Source: VXYL01 sp963666465 | GTDB taxonomy: Bacteria; Pseudomonadota; Gammaproteobacteria; Pseudomonadales; Azotimanducaceae | Direction of reading: 5' to 3' | NCBI GenBank assembly: GCA_963666465.1 | Contig: OY762824.1 | Span: 5,394,001-5,458,000 of the forward strand | DNA length: 64,000 nt | Shown here: in pieces, positions 17,755 to 26,437 of the stretch | How positions within the stretch are numbered: position 1 is the first letter of the stretch | Layout of the letters: each line of letters begins with the position of its first letter | The notes under the pieces: generated by a model | The model's database searches: none | The model's input: the letters and a program-made list of their open reading frames with translations, nothing else | Told to the model about the DNA's origin: nothing | Position numbers and translations under genes: made by a program

Positions 17755-19098
17755 TCATCGGCACGGCTTACCTCCCTCCGAAGAAGCCGAGGACGGCTTC
17801 TTCGACTCCCCCTTGGAGGGAGTGACAGGAAGGGAAGGGCCCCCGTTTCCCGAAGGGGAAAAACGTGGTGAACGCAAACGCGCGACGATAAGGCCGAGTG
17901 CCGCGGTGAGTATCAAGCATCCCACCGGCAATCGAATCCAGTTGAGCGCCATCACCGTGATGGGCAGCAACCAGACGGCCAGCCAGACATGCGTTTCGCC
18001 AAGCCTGAATCCGTCGTTGCGACCATGGCAGAGCAGAAGCAGCACGGCGGGGCCGACAAGCGTGAGGTCGTAGCTGTGAATGTACGGTGTTGCGATGACG
18101 GTCGAAAAGAGCAGAACCGCAAAGGCCATCGGCACTGTACCGTGGAGGCGGAATGCGTACCATGTGGTGCCGGCGGCGACCAATGCAAACGGGGCCTGCA
18201 CCAGATAGGCGTACCGACCCTCAAGTCCGATGAGGCGGGCTCCCATGAACGCGGACGGTTGCATCAATGTAAATAAACCTGTGTATTGTTCCAATACTTG
18301 AGTCTGGAACGGCACCGTCGTTGTGAGCCAGGCATGCCAGGTCTCCCAACCGAAAATCTGTCCGCTGAGAACTACCAGGAGAACAACGGTGAGAGCGGCG
18401 CTTGCTATTGAACGCCATGCGCCGGCCGCGACGAGGGCAAGCGGCACGAGAATCCCCAGGTGAGGCTTGATCGACGCGAGACCCAACAGGACGCCGGCAA
18501 GGATGGGCCGTCTGTCGAGAAATCCTAACCCGCCAATCAACAGTGCTGCGGCGAGGCAACCGGTCTGACCGAAGAACAGGTTGGTGAAGGTTGCCGGTGC
18601 GAGCAGAAGTGCGAGGCGCCATCGGCGGGGGGACGATCAGCAAGTATGCGCCGACGGTGAACAGAGACCACAACATCAAGGCAGGAAGATACGGGAACCA
18701 CGCGAGCGGCGCGACGATCAGCAGAAAGTGCGGCGGATAGGACCAGTTATGGGGGGGAGCTCCCGGCCGAACAACGCTTCCTGCAGCGAGTGATAGATGG
18801 TGTGGTCGAAGATATCTGCAACATGGCCCGCGGTCGCGAGATGGCGGCCTGCCGTCCAGATGTTGATGAAGTCCCTGCCAATCGCGTTGCCGGTCGCGTC
18901 GAACGGGGGCTGCGCTGTATACACATAGACAAGACTGAGCGTGCCGTAGAGCGCCGCGAGTATGATGTTCAAGGGCGTGGACCCTATGACGCTCCTTCGA
19001 CCATGTGGGGAATGGTTCAGCTTGATCTGGAGTCGCTGAAGATTCAAAAGGCCACAACCCCCCTGTAACCAGAATCCGTTCACCAGCCACCGTATCAC
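17755..19098 (-). pseudogene. GT87-type (DUF2029) polyprenol-dependent glycosyltransferase, two frameshifts
   Basis: A multi-pass membrane protein typical of family GT87, with FGRELPPHNWSYPPHFLL, FTNLFFGQTGCLAAALLIGGL and IKPHLGILVPLALVA among the recognisable segments. The frame is broken twice within about 125 bases. A 7-C tract (minus strand, near 18751) needs one extra C, and a 6-C tract (near 18629) needs one fewer. Correcting both restores one open frame from 19098 or just inside to 17755. The shifts compensate and both lie in homopolymers, so either sequencing error or recent decay is possible. The last ~30 residues run through a GAAGAAGCC hairpin repeat. The exact start is uncertain (GTG at 19098). 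Confidence 0.65.
17780..17803. repeat. GAAGAAGCC/GGCTTCTTC hairpin repeat
   Basis: GAAGAAGCC and GGCTTCTTC form a 9-bp stem with a 6-base loop inside a CCTCC...GGAGGG outer pair. The same arrangement is found at 55153-55174 and, degenerate, near 47412. It is a REP-like dispersed hairpin and may double as a terminator-like structure, but no T-run follows. Confidence 0.5.
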
Positions 19099-19504
19099 AT
19101 TTGCTGAGCTGCGCGTTTGCGGGGCTGCGGGAAATCACCCTCGCATTGCAGGATTTCATTGGGTGCCGGAGACCGCACGCCATCGCGACGCAGGGCGTTG
19201 TTCCGATGGTGGTGAGGATGAGGCTCCGGGGCCCCTCGCAGCGGGATACATCGCCACGCCCTCTCGGAGCCAGGTCACGGTCCTGCCGTCCGCAAGGCGG
19301 TATTCCGTCGACGCGTGTTCGTCGAAGCCGACGAAATCAGCGCCTCCGCGACGCTCACCTTGCGCGCAGCATGCCAGTCGTGCGCGTCGGTGTAGCGCAT
19401 CGCCACCAGCGGGAGGCAGCAGCAGTGTCATCGCGGCCGCCCCAGCGCCCAGCACCCGGGCGCAGCCTGTCGAGATCGATCATCGGCCCCGCTCCAGGAG
19501 CCGC
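19099..19504. other. No confident gene; possible decayed minus-strand reading frame
   Basis: Between the GT87 5' end and the GST relic. On the minus strand a stretch around 19156-19480 reads like coding sequence in pieces (MTLLLP, MRYTDAHDWHA, FDEHASTEYRLADGRTVTW) but in different frames, so it may be a broken small membrane protein. I do not recognise a family. Confidence 0.25.
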
Positions 19505-20040
19505 CGGTGGCGAAGAACAGCCAGCGGTAGTAGTCGGCGCGGGCGTTGGTGGACGGGGCGAGGCCGGCGTTCGGGAAGGCGTCGGCGAGAGGCGCAGATG
19601 GCAGTCGGCGCCCCTTATGGTGGTGCCGTATTCTAGCCCGGATTATTCATGAATGCCCTACTGCGGACGACGATCCCGCTGTGGCTGGGCAAGTACTCGC
19701 GCGTCCTGTGGACGCGTCCGCGCGTCCTGTGGACGCGTCCGCGCGTCCTGTGGACGCGTCCGCTCCGGCCCCCTCGACATGGTGCGCAGCCATGCCTTCG
19801 GGGTCCTCCGTTCCGTGCCCCACCCACAGCGGCGTCTCGTCGCCCTCGCTACGCGCATTCATGAATGATCCGGGCCAGGACTTCGGTGTCGTAGGGTTCG
19901 CCTACCTCTTCGAGCATCCAGCGAACGATGCGACCGCGGGACATGGGGGGTGGAACGTGAGATCGGCCATCGCCTGTCCCGTGAGGGGAGCAGCCCAAGC
20001 TCGCAAAATCGGTCGGTGCGTGGCACGCGTCGTGCCAGGA
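19505..20040 (-). pseudogene. Degraded duplicate of the GST gene, interrupted by a family A MITE
   Basis: The flanks match the intact GST gene at 17038-17652 almost base for base: CGAAGAACAGCCAGCGGTAG and GTGTCGTAGGGTTCGCCTAC occur in both. The copy has lost about 100 internal bases and the 3' third, and the element at 19637-19874 sits in it. Similarity continues into the region upstream of the GST start, so a segment rather than a gene was duplicated. It has no coding potential. Confidence 0.8.
19637..19874. repeat. MITE-like element, family A copy 2
   Basis: A 238-bp element with ends CCCGGATTATTCATGAATGC and its inverse (one or two mismatches). It is flanked by CTAG (19633-19636) and CCAG (19875-19878). 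It contains three tandem 21-base units around CGCGTCCTGTGGACG. The intact GST gene shows the empty site as TATTCCAGGACT, so one four-base CYAG was duplicated on insertion. Confidence 0.8.
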
Positions 20041-20089
20041 CAACCTTTGGGGGGAGGGCATCTTGCCTCCTTCCGGACAGACGCTCCTG

Positions 20090-21862
20090 TCAGTACGGCC
20101 CGGTGATTTCCAAGATGCGGTGGGCGTGGTGTTCGCGGCCGAATTCGTCTATGGCGCGGACGGTCAGGGTGTGGGTGCCGGGGGCCACTTCGGGCAGGCG
20201 GGTCATCCACAGGTGGGGGGAGGGGGACGGTTCCACCCAGGACTTGAACACCGTGCGGTTGCGCTCTATGAGTTCCTTGAAGGCTGGGTCGAGGTGGCGC
20301 ACGCGCTGCATCTCCACCGGTTCGCCGTCGCCGATGCGCATCCACACCTTGGAGCGTGGGCCGCCGTCGAAGAAGTTGACATAGACGTTGGCGCCGTAGG
20401 CCTGGTCGTGGGTCATGCGGCCGTCGAGGAGCTGGCCGTGGCGCGCGTCGCGCATGGCGTTGGGCTCGTCGCCGTGGTGTTCCACGTCGAACATGATGCG
20501 CATCTGGTAGTCCACGGGCTTGCCGGCGGCCTTGAAGCGGACGCTCATGTCGGTGCCGTCCACGGTGAGGATGTGGTAGCCCTTGGGGGCGCCGTCGCGC
20601 TGTTCGCTGACTGGGATGCCGCCCTCGTCGAAGGGGCCGCTCCACCAGCTTCCGGACACGGTGGAGAGAACGTGGTGGTGGAATGGCGTTGGCCCGGCGA
20701 AGCCGTCGTCCTCGTCGAAGTAGCGGTGCTCGATCGTGTGGGTGTGTCCGGCGACGGCGTAGAGGTGCTCGCGCGTGCCGAGCAGCTCGAAGAACTCGCG
20801 GCGGTTGGCCGTGGTGACCCCCGGCGCGTCCGTGCCCTCGATTTCGAGCGGCGAGTGCATGGCGAAGAAGAGGAGCTTGTCGTCCGGGATGTGTGCGAGT
20901 TCGCCCGCAAGCCACTGCATCTGCCGCTCGTCGATCTCGGCGACATAGCTTCCGTATCCGCGCCGGTTGTCGGCGGTGGGCTCGCCGCCGCCCTGGTAGA
21001 GGATGTTGTCGAGCACGAAGAAGACGGCGCTGCCCACCTCGAAGGCGTAGTAGGGCGGGCCGAAATAGCGCTTGAAGGTCTCCAGCGAGTGGCGGTCGTC
21101 TGGCGCCTCGAAGTTGAGCTCGTGGTTGCCTGGCACGTTGTACCAAGGCACGCCCATCTGGGCGATGAGGCGGTTGTAGCGCGGAAACAGGGCGAGGTCG
21201 TCGAACAGGATGTCGCCCATGGTCATGCCGAAGCGAGCGTCGGTTCCGAGCAGTTCCGACACCACGCCGTCGCGGATGAAGTCGAGCTCTGCCTCCGTCT
21301 GCGGCTGTGGGTCTGCGAACAGGATGGCATCGAAGGCGCTGGGCTCGTCGAGCGCCAGCAGCGGAAAGTCGATGCGTTCCGGCAGCGGCCCCGTCGGCGC
21401 AATGCCGCGATAGCGCATCCCCTGCGGCGACCCCTGCGGCTGATGGATGTAGTGAAAGCGCGGCAGCATGTCGGCGTTCACGGGCGTCATGTAGCCGGCC
21501 GGCTTGGTGAGGAAGACGATGGCCTCGTCGCCCACGGCGGTGCGATAGTTGCCAGCGGAGTCGGTGAGGGTCACGTCTCGTCCGTTGGACACGCGGACGT
21601 TGGCGATGCCGGGCTCGCCGGAGTCGCGCACGCCGTTGCCGTTGTCGTCCCGAAACACCGTCCCGGGAACGACTTGCTCCGGCGCCGACACTTCCTCCGG
21701 CGCCAAGGCTTCTTCTGGCGCCGGTGCATCCCGGCGCGCGGCTGCCCGGTCCGCTCCGGGTTCCCGATGCACGAGGTCTTGCTGCGCGACCTTCGCCCCT
21801 GCGACGCCCGACAGCACCGACGCCGCAACCACCAGCAGAGAAAATCCAATCCGCTTTGTCAC
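20090..21862 (-). CDS. Secreted calcineurin-like metallophosphoesterase
   Basis: A 590-residue exported protein. A signal peptide (about 1-23, VTKRIGFSLLVVAASVLSGVAGA) is followed by an Ala/Glu/Pro-rich linker. Next is a SdrD/Cna-B-like beta domain (GTVFRDDNGNGVRDSGEPGI, about 60-120) and a metallophosphoesterase domain with FADPQPQ, MTMGDILFDD, VPGNHE, FFAMHSP and AGHTHTIEH, the full set of dimetal ligands. A C-terminal beta domain ends near FGREHHAHRILEITGPY. GTG at 21862 is preceded by AGGAGG at eight bases, which decides the start. The layout is that of bacterial phosphoesterases acting on extracellular phosphoesters or phosphorylated surface sugars. The precise substrate is unknown. Confidence 0.88.
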   Translation of the reverse strand: MTKRIGFSLLVVAASVLSGVAGAKVAQQDLVHREPGADRAAARRDAPAPEEALAPEEVSAPEQVVPGTVFRDDNGNGVRDSGEPGIANVRVSNGRDVTLTDSAGNYRTAVGDEAIVFLTKPAGYMTPVNADMLPRFHYIHQPQGSPQGMRYRGIAPTGPLPERIDFPLLALDEPSAFDAILFADPQPQTEAELDFIRDGVVSELLGTDARFGMTMGDILFDDLALFPRYNRLIAQMGVPWYNVPGNHELNFEAPDDRHSLETFKRYFGPPYYAFEVGSAVFFVLDNILYQGGGEPTADNRRGYGSYVAEIDERQMQWLAGELAHIPDDKLLFFAMHSPLEIEGTDAPGVTTANRREFFELLGTREHLYAVAGHTHTIEHRYFDEDDGFAGPTPFHHHVLSTVSGSWWSGPFDEGGIPVSEQRDGAPKGYHILTVDGTDMSVRFKAAGKPVDYQMRIMFDVEHHGDEPNAMRDARHGQLLDGRMTHDQAYGANVYVNFFDGGPRSKVWMRIGDGEPVEMQRVRHLDPAFKELIERNRTVFKSWVEPSPSPHLWMTRLPEVAPGTHTLTVRAIDEFGREHHAHRILEITGPY

Positions 21863-22297
21863 GCTTGGTGCCTCCTTTTCTGTGAGGGTCCGCCCCTCCA
21901 ACACAAAGCCACGCAAGCGTATCCGAATCGAGTTGCTGGAATGGGTGCCGGTTTCATTGCGCTGATAGGCACCGACCTCAAGAACCGTTGTGGGGTGCAT
22001 GTGAGACCGCGTTCAGCGGATGCCGCGCAGCGGTAGTCCTGCGGGTTCAGGCAGCCAGGCGGTTGACGAGACCACGCCGCCTGGGGCAGTCTCATGTGTC
22101 TTGAGTCCGCACAGCGTTGGCAAAGTGATCGGGCTCGCCTATCGTTCGCGACCATGAGTTTGAACGGACACGCTGCCACGACCATGCGCCGCCCGACTAC
22201 GGGCAGGCGGGCCGTGCGGTAGTTCGATGCCGGTGCGGCTCCTCGAAGGGCTGCGGCTTCCAAGACCCGGAAGGCGAAGGCCACCGGGGTTTTTTTG
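21863..22297. other. Non-coding spacer upstream of the phosphoesterase and left of the IS
   Basis: No supported gene. It contains 23 bases (22086-22108, starting GCAGTCTCATG) that recur inverted at 37219-37241, and it ends at the T-run used as the IS target (22290-22297). Confidence 0.5.
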
Positions 22298-22458
22298 GGG
22301 AATTGTGTAGCAAAAGAAGCAGAAAGTCGTGGGACGCCTGATTCCACGGCGGACACAATGGGAAGCATTGGAGATCGGGAGACGGGAAGTGGCGGCAATC
22401 GAGTACGACGCGGACGGCAAGGCGCACAACGCAAGCGGGAAGCGGCATTGCCAAGACA

Positions 22459-23422
22459 ATGAGCGTCCCGCAGCTCTGCCGGATGTTCCCCGACGATGCG
22501 GCCTGCCGGACGTGGCTTGAGCAAGTTCGATGGGACAGCAAGCCGACGTGCCCGCGCTGCGGCAGCCTGGACGCCACGGACATTCGCAAGGCGCCGCCGT
22601 CGAAGCCCGATGGCAACCACTGGTGCAAGCCCTGCCGCCGGTTCTTCACCGTCACGGTCGGCACCTGCATGCACTCGACCAAGGCCGACCTGCAACACTG
22701 GATCCACGCGATCCACTCCGCACTCACCGCCAGATAAGGGCGTGTCCGCGATGCAGATGTCGAAGGAACTTGGCGTGCAGTACCGGACGGCGTGGCATAT
22801 GCTCCACCGCGTTCGTGAGGCTTGCGGCAGGGGGGACTTCAAGCTGTCCAGCGTGGTCGAGGTTGACGAAACCCACATCGGCGGCAAGGAATCGAACAAG
22901 CACGCGAGCAAGAAGCCCAACGCCGGTCGCGGCGCAGTCGGCAAGGCTCCCGTCGCTGGCGTCCGCGAGCGGGGCGGCAAGGTCAAGGCGAAGCCGGTGG
23001 AACGCACCAACGCCGCCACTCTGGCGCCGTTTGTCGAAGACAACGCAGCGCAGGGCGCGACGGTCTACACCGACGATGCTGCGGCCTGCGGCGCACTCCC
23101 GACCGTCATCAACCAGTACCAGCACGACGTGATCCGCCACGGCGCAGGGGAGTGCGTCAGGGGAGCCGTCCACACGAACGGAATCGAAGCAGTGTGGGCG
23201 GCACTCAAGCGCAGCATCCACGGCACTTGGCACCACGTCAGTCCGAGGCACCTTGGCCGCCACGTCAGCGAAGCAACGTTCCGGCTGAACGAGGGCAGCT
23301 GCGAGGTTGACACGCTTGACCGCATGGAAGCCCTTGTGCGGCAGATGCCGGGTACGCGGCTCCGCTGCAAGGACCTGATCGCCGACAACGGTGAGTCCGC
23401 TACGCCGGTGGCCGTCCAATGA
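22459..23422 (+). pseudogene. IS1595-family transposase, one frameshift
   Basis: The N-terminal part (22459-22737) holds the zinc-ribbon CPRCGS...HWCKPCRRFFTVTVGT. The frame then stops at TAA (22735-22737) and continues one base shifted as KGVSAMQMSKELGVQYRTAW. The rest has the DDE-type residues VVEVDETHIGG, VYTDDAAACG and HTNGIEAVWAALKR. Removing one T near 22735 joins the halves (TAR-KGVS). The element is probably inactive unless frameshifting occurs. Confidence 0.85.
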
Positions 23423-23515
23423 CGCGCCGAACTGGCAGCCTGGAGGCGGGCGGAGGGAAGCGGCGCCCCCCCCCCCCGAAGCTTCGCCAACCAGAATCGG
23501 AGGGGAGGTTCCGAG

Positions 23516-23695
23516 ATGAAGCGTGAACCGCCGAAGCTAGACGAGTCGATAGAACGCGATCCCGTCACGGTTGACGAGTTCGCCGAGGTGATGCGGGCAG
23601 TCTTGAACGGCGGGGAACCGGAGACGAAAAGCAAGAATCGGGAGCCGACGAGGGCGGAACTGGCGCAGCGATGGAAGCTGGAACGTCGCCGCTAA
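23516..23695 (+). CDS. Small passenger protein in the IS1595-like element
   Basis: A 59-codon ORF, MKREPPKLDESIERD at the N-terminus and RAELAQRWKLERRR at the C-terminus, preceded by GGAGGGGAGG about nine bases upstream of the ATG. It is charged and helical with no membrane segment. Small accessory ORFs downstream of the transposase occur in IS1595 relatives. I recognise no domain. A C-homopolymer (23467-23477) lies just before it. Confidence 0.5.
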   Translation: MKREPPKLDESIERDPVTVDEFAEVMRAVLNGGEPETKSKNREPTRAELAQRWKLERRR

Positions 23696-23785
23696 CGGCG
23701 GCGGTTGCTTCTTTTGCTACACAATTCCCTTTTTTTGTGCTGGGCCTGTGCCAGCGGGCCTCAGGCAATGAGAGAGGTGCGAGAG

Positions 23786-25621
23786 ATGGACAGCGTGGCC
23801 GAATCGAAATCCGCCGACAGCGAGGCGGACAGCCTGTATCGCCTTCGCCACAGCCTCGCGCACGTGATGGCGCAGGCGGTGTTGCAGATGCGCGAGGGTT
23901 CGACGCTCGGCTTTGGCCCGCCCATCGCCGACGGCTTCTACTACGACTTCATCCTCACCTCGCCCATCACCGATGCCGATTTCCCCGAGATCGAACGGCG
24001 CATGAAGCGCATCCTCAAGCAAGGGCAGCGGTTCTATCGGGAGGAATTGCCGGCCGAGGAGGCGCTTGCCCGCATCGACGAAATGGGCGAGCCGTACAAG
24101 CGGGAATACGCCGAGGAGCTCGTTCAAAGTCGGGGGCTCGACAACCTCACCTTCTACCGCAACGGCCAGTTCCTCGACATGTGCGACGGTCCCCATGTCG
24201 ATACCACGCGGGGGATTCCCCGCGACGCGTTCAAGCTGCGCAACGTGGCGGGGGCCTATTGGCGGGGCGACTCGCGCAACGTGATGATGACGCGCATCTA
24301 CGCATGGGCGTTCGAAAACCGCAAGGCGCTCGACAAGGCGGTTCGAGAATACCAACTGGCCCAGGAACGCGACCACAAGCGCCTCGGCCGGGAGCTCGGC
24401 ATCTTCGCCGTGGACGACGACATCGGCCGGGGCCTGCCGCTGTGGCTGCCGAACGGCACGGTGATTCGGGATGAGCTGGAGAAGCTCGCCGGCGAGCTGG
24501 AGTTTCGCGCTGGCTATCAGCGCGTGGCGACGCCGCACATCGCCAAGGCGAGCCTCTATGCGGCCACCGGCCACCTTTCGCACTACAGGGAATCCATGTA
24601 TCCGGCGATGGAGGTGGTGGAAGACGAGGGCGGCGAATCCGTCAAGGAGGCCTACATCCTGCGCCCCATGAACTGCCCGCACCACCACAAGGTCTATGCC
24701 TCCTCACCGCGCAGCTACCGCGATCTGCCGTTGCGGCTGGCGGAATATGGACATGTCTATCGCTGGGAGGCTTCCGGCGCCGTGAGCGGCCTCGCCCGCG
24801 TGCGCGGCATGTGCATGAACGATGCGCACATCTACTGCACGGAGGAACAGATTGGCGACGTGTTCCGGGAGGTGATCGCACAATGCGACGAGGCGTATTC
24901 GATCCTGGGACTCAAGGACTACTTCATCCGCCTGTCGCGCTCGGACCCGAACGACGCCAGGGGGCGCGAGAAATACGTCGATGCGCCCGAAGAGTGGGAG
25001 CGCACGGAGCGCACTCTCGCCGACCTCCTGGCCGACATGCAGATCGAATATGTGGATGGCGTGGGCGAGGCGGCCTTCTACGGCCCCAAGATCGACGTGC
25101 AGTTCCGCACCGTCACGGGGCGCGACGAGACCGTGAGCACCGTGCAGCTCGACTTCGCGGTGCCGCCCAGGCTTGGCCTCGCCTACACCGGCGCGGACGG
25201 CCAGCCGCACACCCCCTACTGCATCCACCGGGCGCCGTTCAGCACCCACGAGCGCTTCGTTGCCTTCCTGATCGAGCACTTCGGCGGCGCCTTCCCCACC
25301 TGGCTGGCGCCGGTGCAGGTGGAAGTCATCACCGTGTCGGACCAGTTCGCGGACTACGCCAGGAGCATCGTCGAGCGCCTGCGTCGCCTGTTCGTGCGCG
25401 CCGTGGAAGCCTCGGAGAGCGACACGGTGTCGAAGAAGATCCGCGCCGGCCTTACGCGCAAGGTGCCCAACCTCCTCATCGTCGGCGAACGCGAAGCGGC
25501 CGACGGCACCGTGACCTTGCGCCGCTACGGCGAGCGCAGGCAGGTGACGATGCCGCTCGATGGCTTCGAGCGCGTGCTGCTCGAAGCCATCGCCAAGAGG
25601 TCCCTTGTCCTCGACCTGTAG
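23786..25621 (+). CDS. thrS: Threonyl-tRNA synthetase lacking the TGS domain
   Basis: A 611-residue class II synthetase that charges tRNA-Thr. It begins almost directly with the editing/SAD domain (HSLAH, residues 22-26, and CDGPHVD), followed by the catalytic core: RPMNCPHHHK (zinc Cys), RWEASGAVSGLARVRGM, NDAHIYC (zinc His), YGPKIDVQF, STVQLDFAVP and IHRAPFSTHERF. The anticodon domain is at the C-terminus (TWLAPVQVEV onward). The ~60-residue N-terminal TGS domain of most bacterial ThrRS is absent. The core wording (CPHHHK, MCMNDAHIYC, STHERFVAFLIEHFGG) resembles the TGS-less lineage seen in other phyla. The ATG at 23786 has GAGAGGTG seven bases upstream; ATG 23768 is in the same frame. Confidence 0.95.
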   Translation: MDSVAESKSADSEADSLYRLRHSLAHVMAQAVLQMREGSTLGFGPPIADGFYYDFILTSPITDADFPEIERRMKRILKQGQRFYREELPAEEALARIDEMGEPYKREYAEELVQSRGLDNLTFYRNGQFLDMCDGPHVDTTRGIPRDAFKLRNVAGAYWRGDSRNVMMTRIYAWAFENRKALDKAVREYQLAQERDHKRLGRELGIFAVDDDIGRGLPLWLPNGTVIRDELEKLAGELEFRAGYQRVATPHIAKASLYAATGHLSHYRESMYPAMEVVEDEGGESVKEAYILRPMNCPHHHKVYASSPRSYRDLPLRLAEYGHVYRWEASGAVSGLARVRGMCMNDAHIYCTEEQIGDVFREVIAQCDEAYSILGLKDYFIRLSRSDPNDARGREKYVDAPEEWERTERTLADLLADMQIEYVDGVGEAAFYGPKIDVQFRTVTGRDETVSTVQLDFAVPPRLGLAYTGADGQPHTPYCIHRAPFSTHERFVAFLIEHFGGAFPTWLAPVQVEVITVSDQFADYARSIVERLRRLFVRAVEASESDTVSKKIRAGLTRKVPNLLIVGEREAADGTVTLRRYGERRQVTMPLDGFERVLLEAIAKRSLVLDL

Positions 25622-25686
25622 TTGGGCGATAGTGGCTCCGGGGTCGGCCGAATGCGCCGACATCAACCTCGATCCGTGCCGGCCAC

Positions 25687-25764
25687 AACGACTTTTGAAT
25701 GGTCAGCGACAAATCGAGCCGTGACGCCAATCACACACCGTGTCAGAACGACTTTTGAATAGTC
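25687..25764. repeat. Two 18-base direct repeats spaced 60 bases apart
   Basis: AACGACTTTTGAATGGTC (25687-25704) and AACGACTTTTGAATAGTC (25747-25764) differ at one base. They lie between thrS and the spermidine-synthase-like pair, the second copy ending 37 bases before the first start codon. They could be operators; nothing else in the spacer explains them. Confidence 0.55.
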
Positions 25765-25801
25765 CTGCATTCACGGCGGGGGTGGCGTAGGGGGTGGGAG
25801 C

Positions 25802-26437
25802 TTGTCACAACAGTTGGTGTCGCGGAACCTTGCCAACCTGCCTGTCGCCGCGGCATTCCTTCTCTCGGGTTTCGCCGCGTTGCTGTATCAGGTGGTCTGG
25901 CAGCGGGTGCTGCTCACGATCTACGGCGTGGACGTCGAGTCGGCGACGGTGGTGGTCACGGCGTTCATGCTCGGACTCGGGCTCGGCAGTCTGGCCGGCG
26001 GGCGGCTCGCGGACCGGCCTGGAATCGACCATCTGGCCGTCTTCGCCGCCATCGAGGCGCTCATTTGCGGCTACGGCGCGCGCTCGCTGGATCTGTTCGC
26101 CTGGGCCGGCGACGCCACGGGCCCCATCGGCGCCGGTGGCGTATTCCTGACGACGTTCTTGCTCGTGCTTGCGCCGACGGCGCTCATGGGCGCCACGCTC
26201 CCGCTGCTCGCCGCGGCAGCCGCGCGGCGCTCCGGCAATGTCGGCCACTCGCTCGCGGTGTTCTATTTCGCCAACACCTTCGGCGGCGCCGTGGCGGCGG
26301 TCGTGGCGGCGGTCGTCCTGCTGCGTTCGCTTGGGCTGTCGTCGAGCGTCCTGACCGCCGCCGGGGCCAACGCTGCCGTGGCGCTGCTGGCTCTGGCAAT
26401 GCGACGCGCACAACGCGTGCGTCCGCGAGGGGCCTGA
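25802..26437 (+). CDS. Membrane half of a split spermidine-synthase-like protein
   Basis: A 211-residue hydrophobic protein with about six membrane spans (first near LPVAAAFLLSGFAALLYQVVWQR, then TAFMLGLGLGSLAGGRLADR). It matches the N-terminal transporter-like half of the large membrane-bound spermidine synthase-like proteins. TTG at 25802 is the listed start; GTG at 25817 (SRNLANLP) is also plausible. The TGA stop overlaps the next ATG (TGATG). In relatives the two halves are usually one chain, so this is either a natural split or an old frameshift that became coupled. Confidence 0.7.
   Translation: MSQQLVSRNLANLPVAAAFLLSGFAALLYQVVWQRVLLTIYGVDVESATVVVTAFMLGLGLGSLAGGRLADRPGIDHLAVFAAIEALICGYGARSLDLFAWAGDATGPIGAGGVFLTTFLLVLAPTALMGATLPLLAAAAARRSGNVGHSLAVFYFANTFGGAVAAVVAAVVLLRSLGLSSSVLTAAGANAAVALLALAMRRAQRVRPRGA

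Larger units (their letters stand above)
22298..23729 (+). mobile_element. IS1595-like insertion sequence, decayed
   Basis: Inverted ends GGGAATTGTGTAGCAAAAG (22298 onward) and its complement (ending 23729) are perfect over 24 bases. The 8-base direct repeat TTTTTTTG lies on both sides (22290-22297 and 23730-23737), as expected for this family. The element is 1,432 bp and carries a transposase frame broken by one base and a 59-codon small ORF. It inserted about 50 bases before the thrS start, in what was the thrS leader. Confidence 0.9.

Noticed and set aside
22290..23786. IS insertion as the cause of the missing TGS domain in thrS
   Set aside because: Removing the IS and one copy of the 8-base duplication joins non-coding sequence to the thrS leader. 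No TGS-like sequence lies left of the IS.
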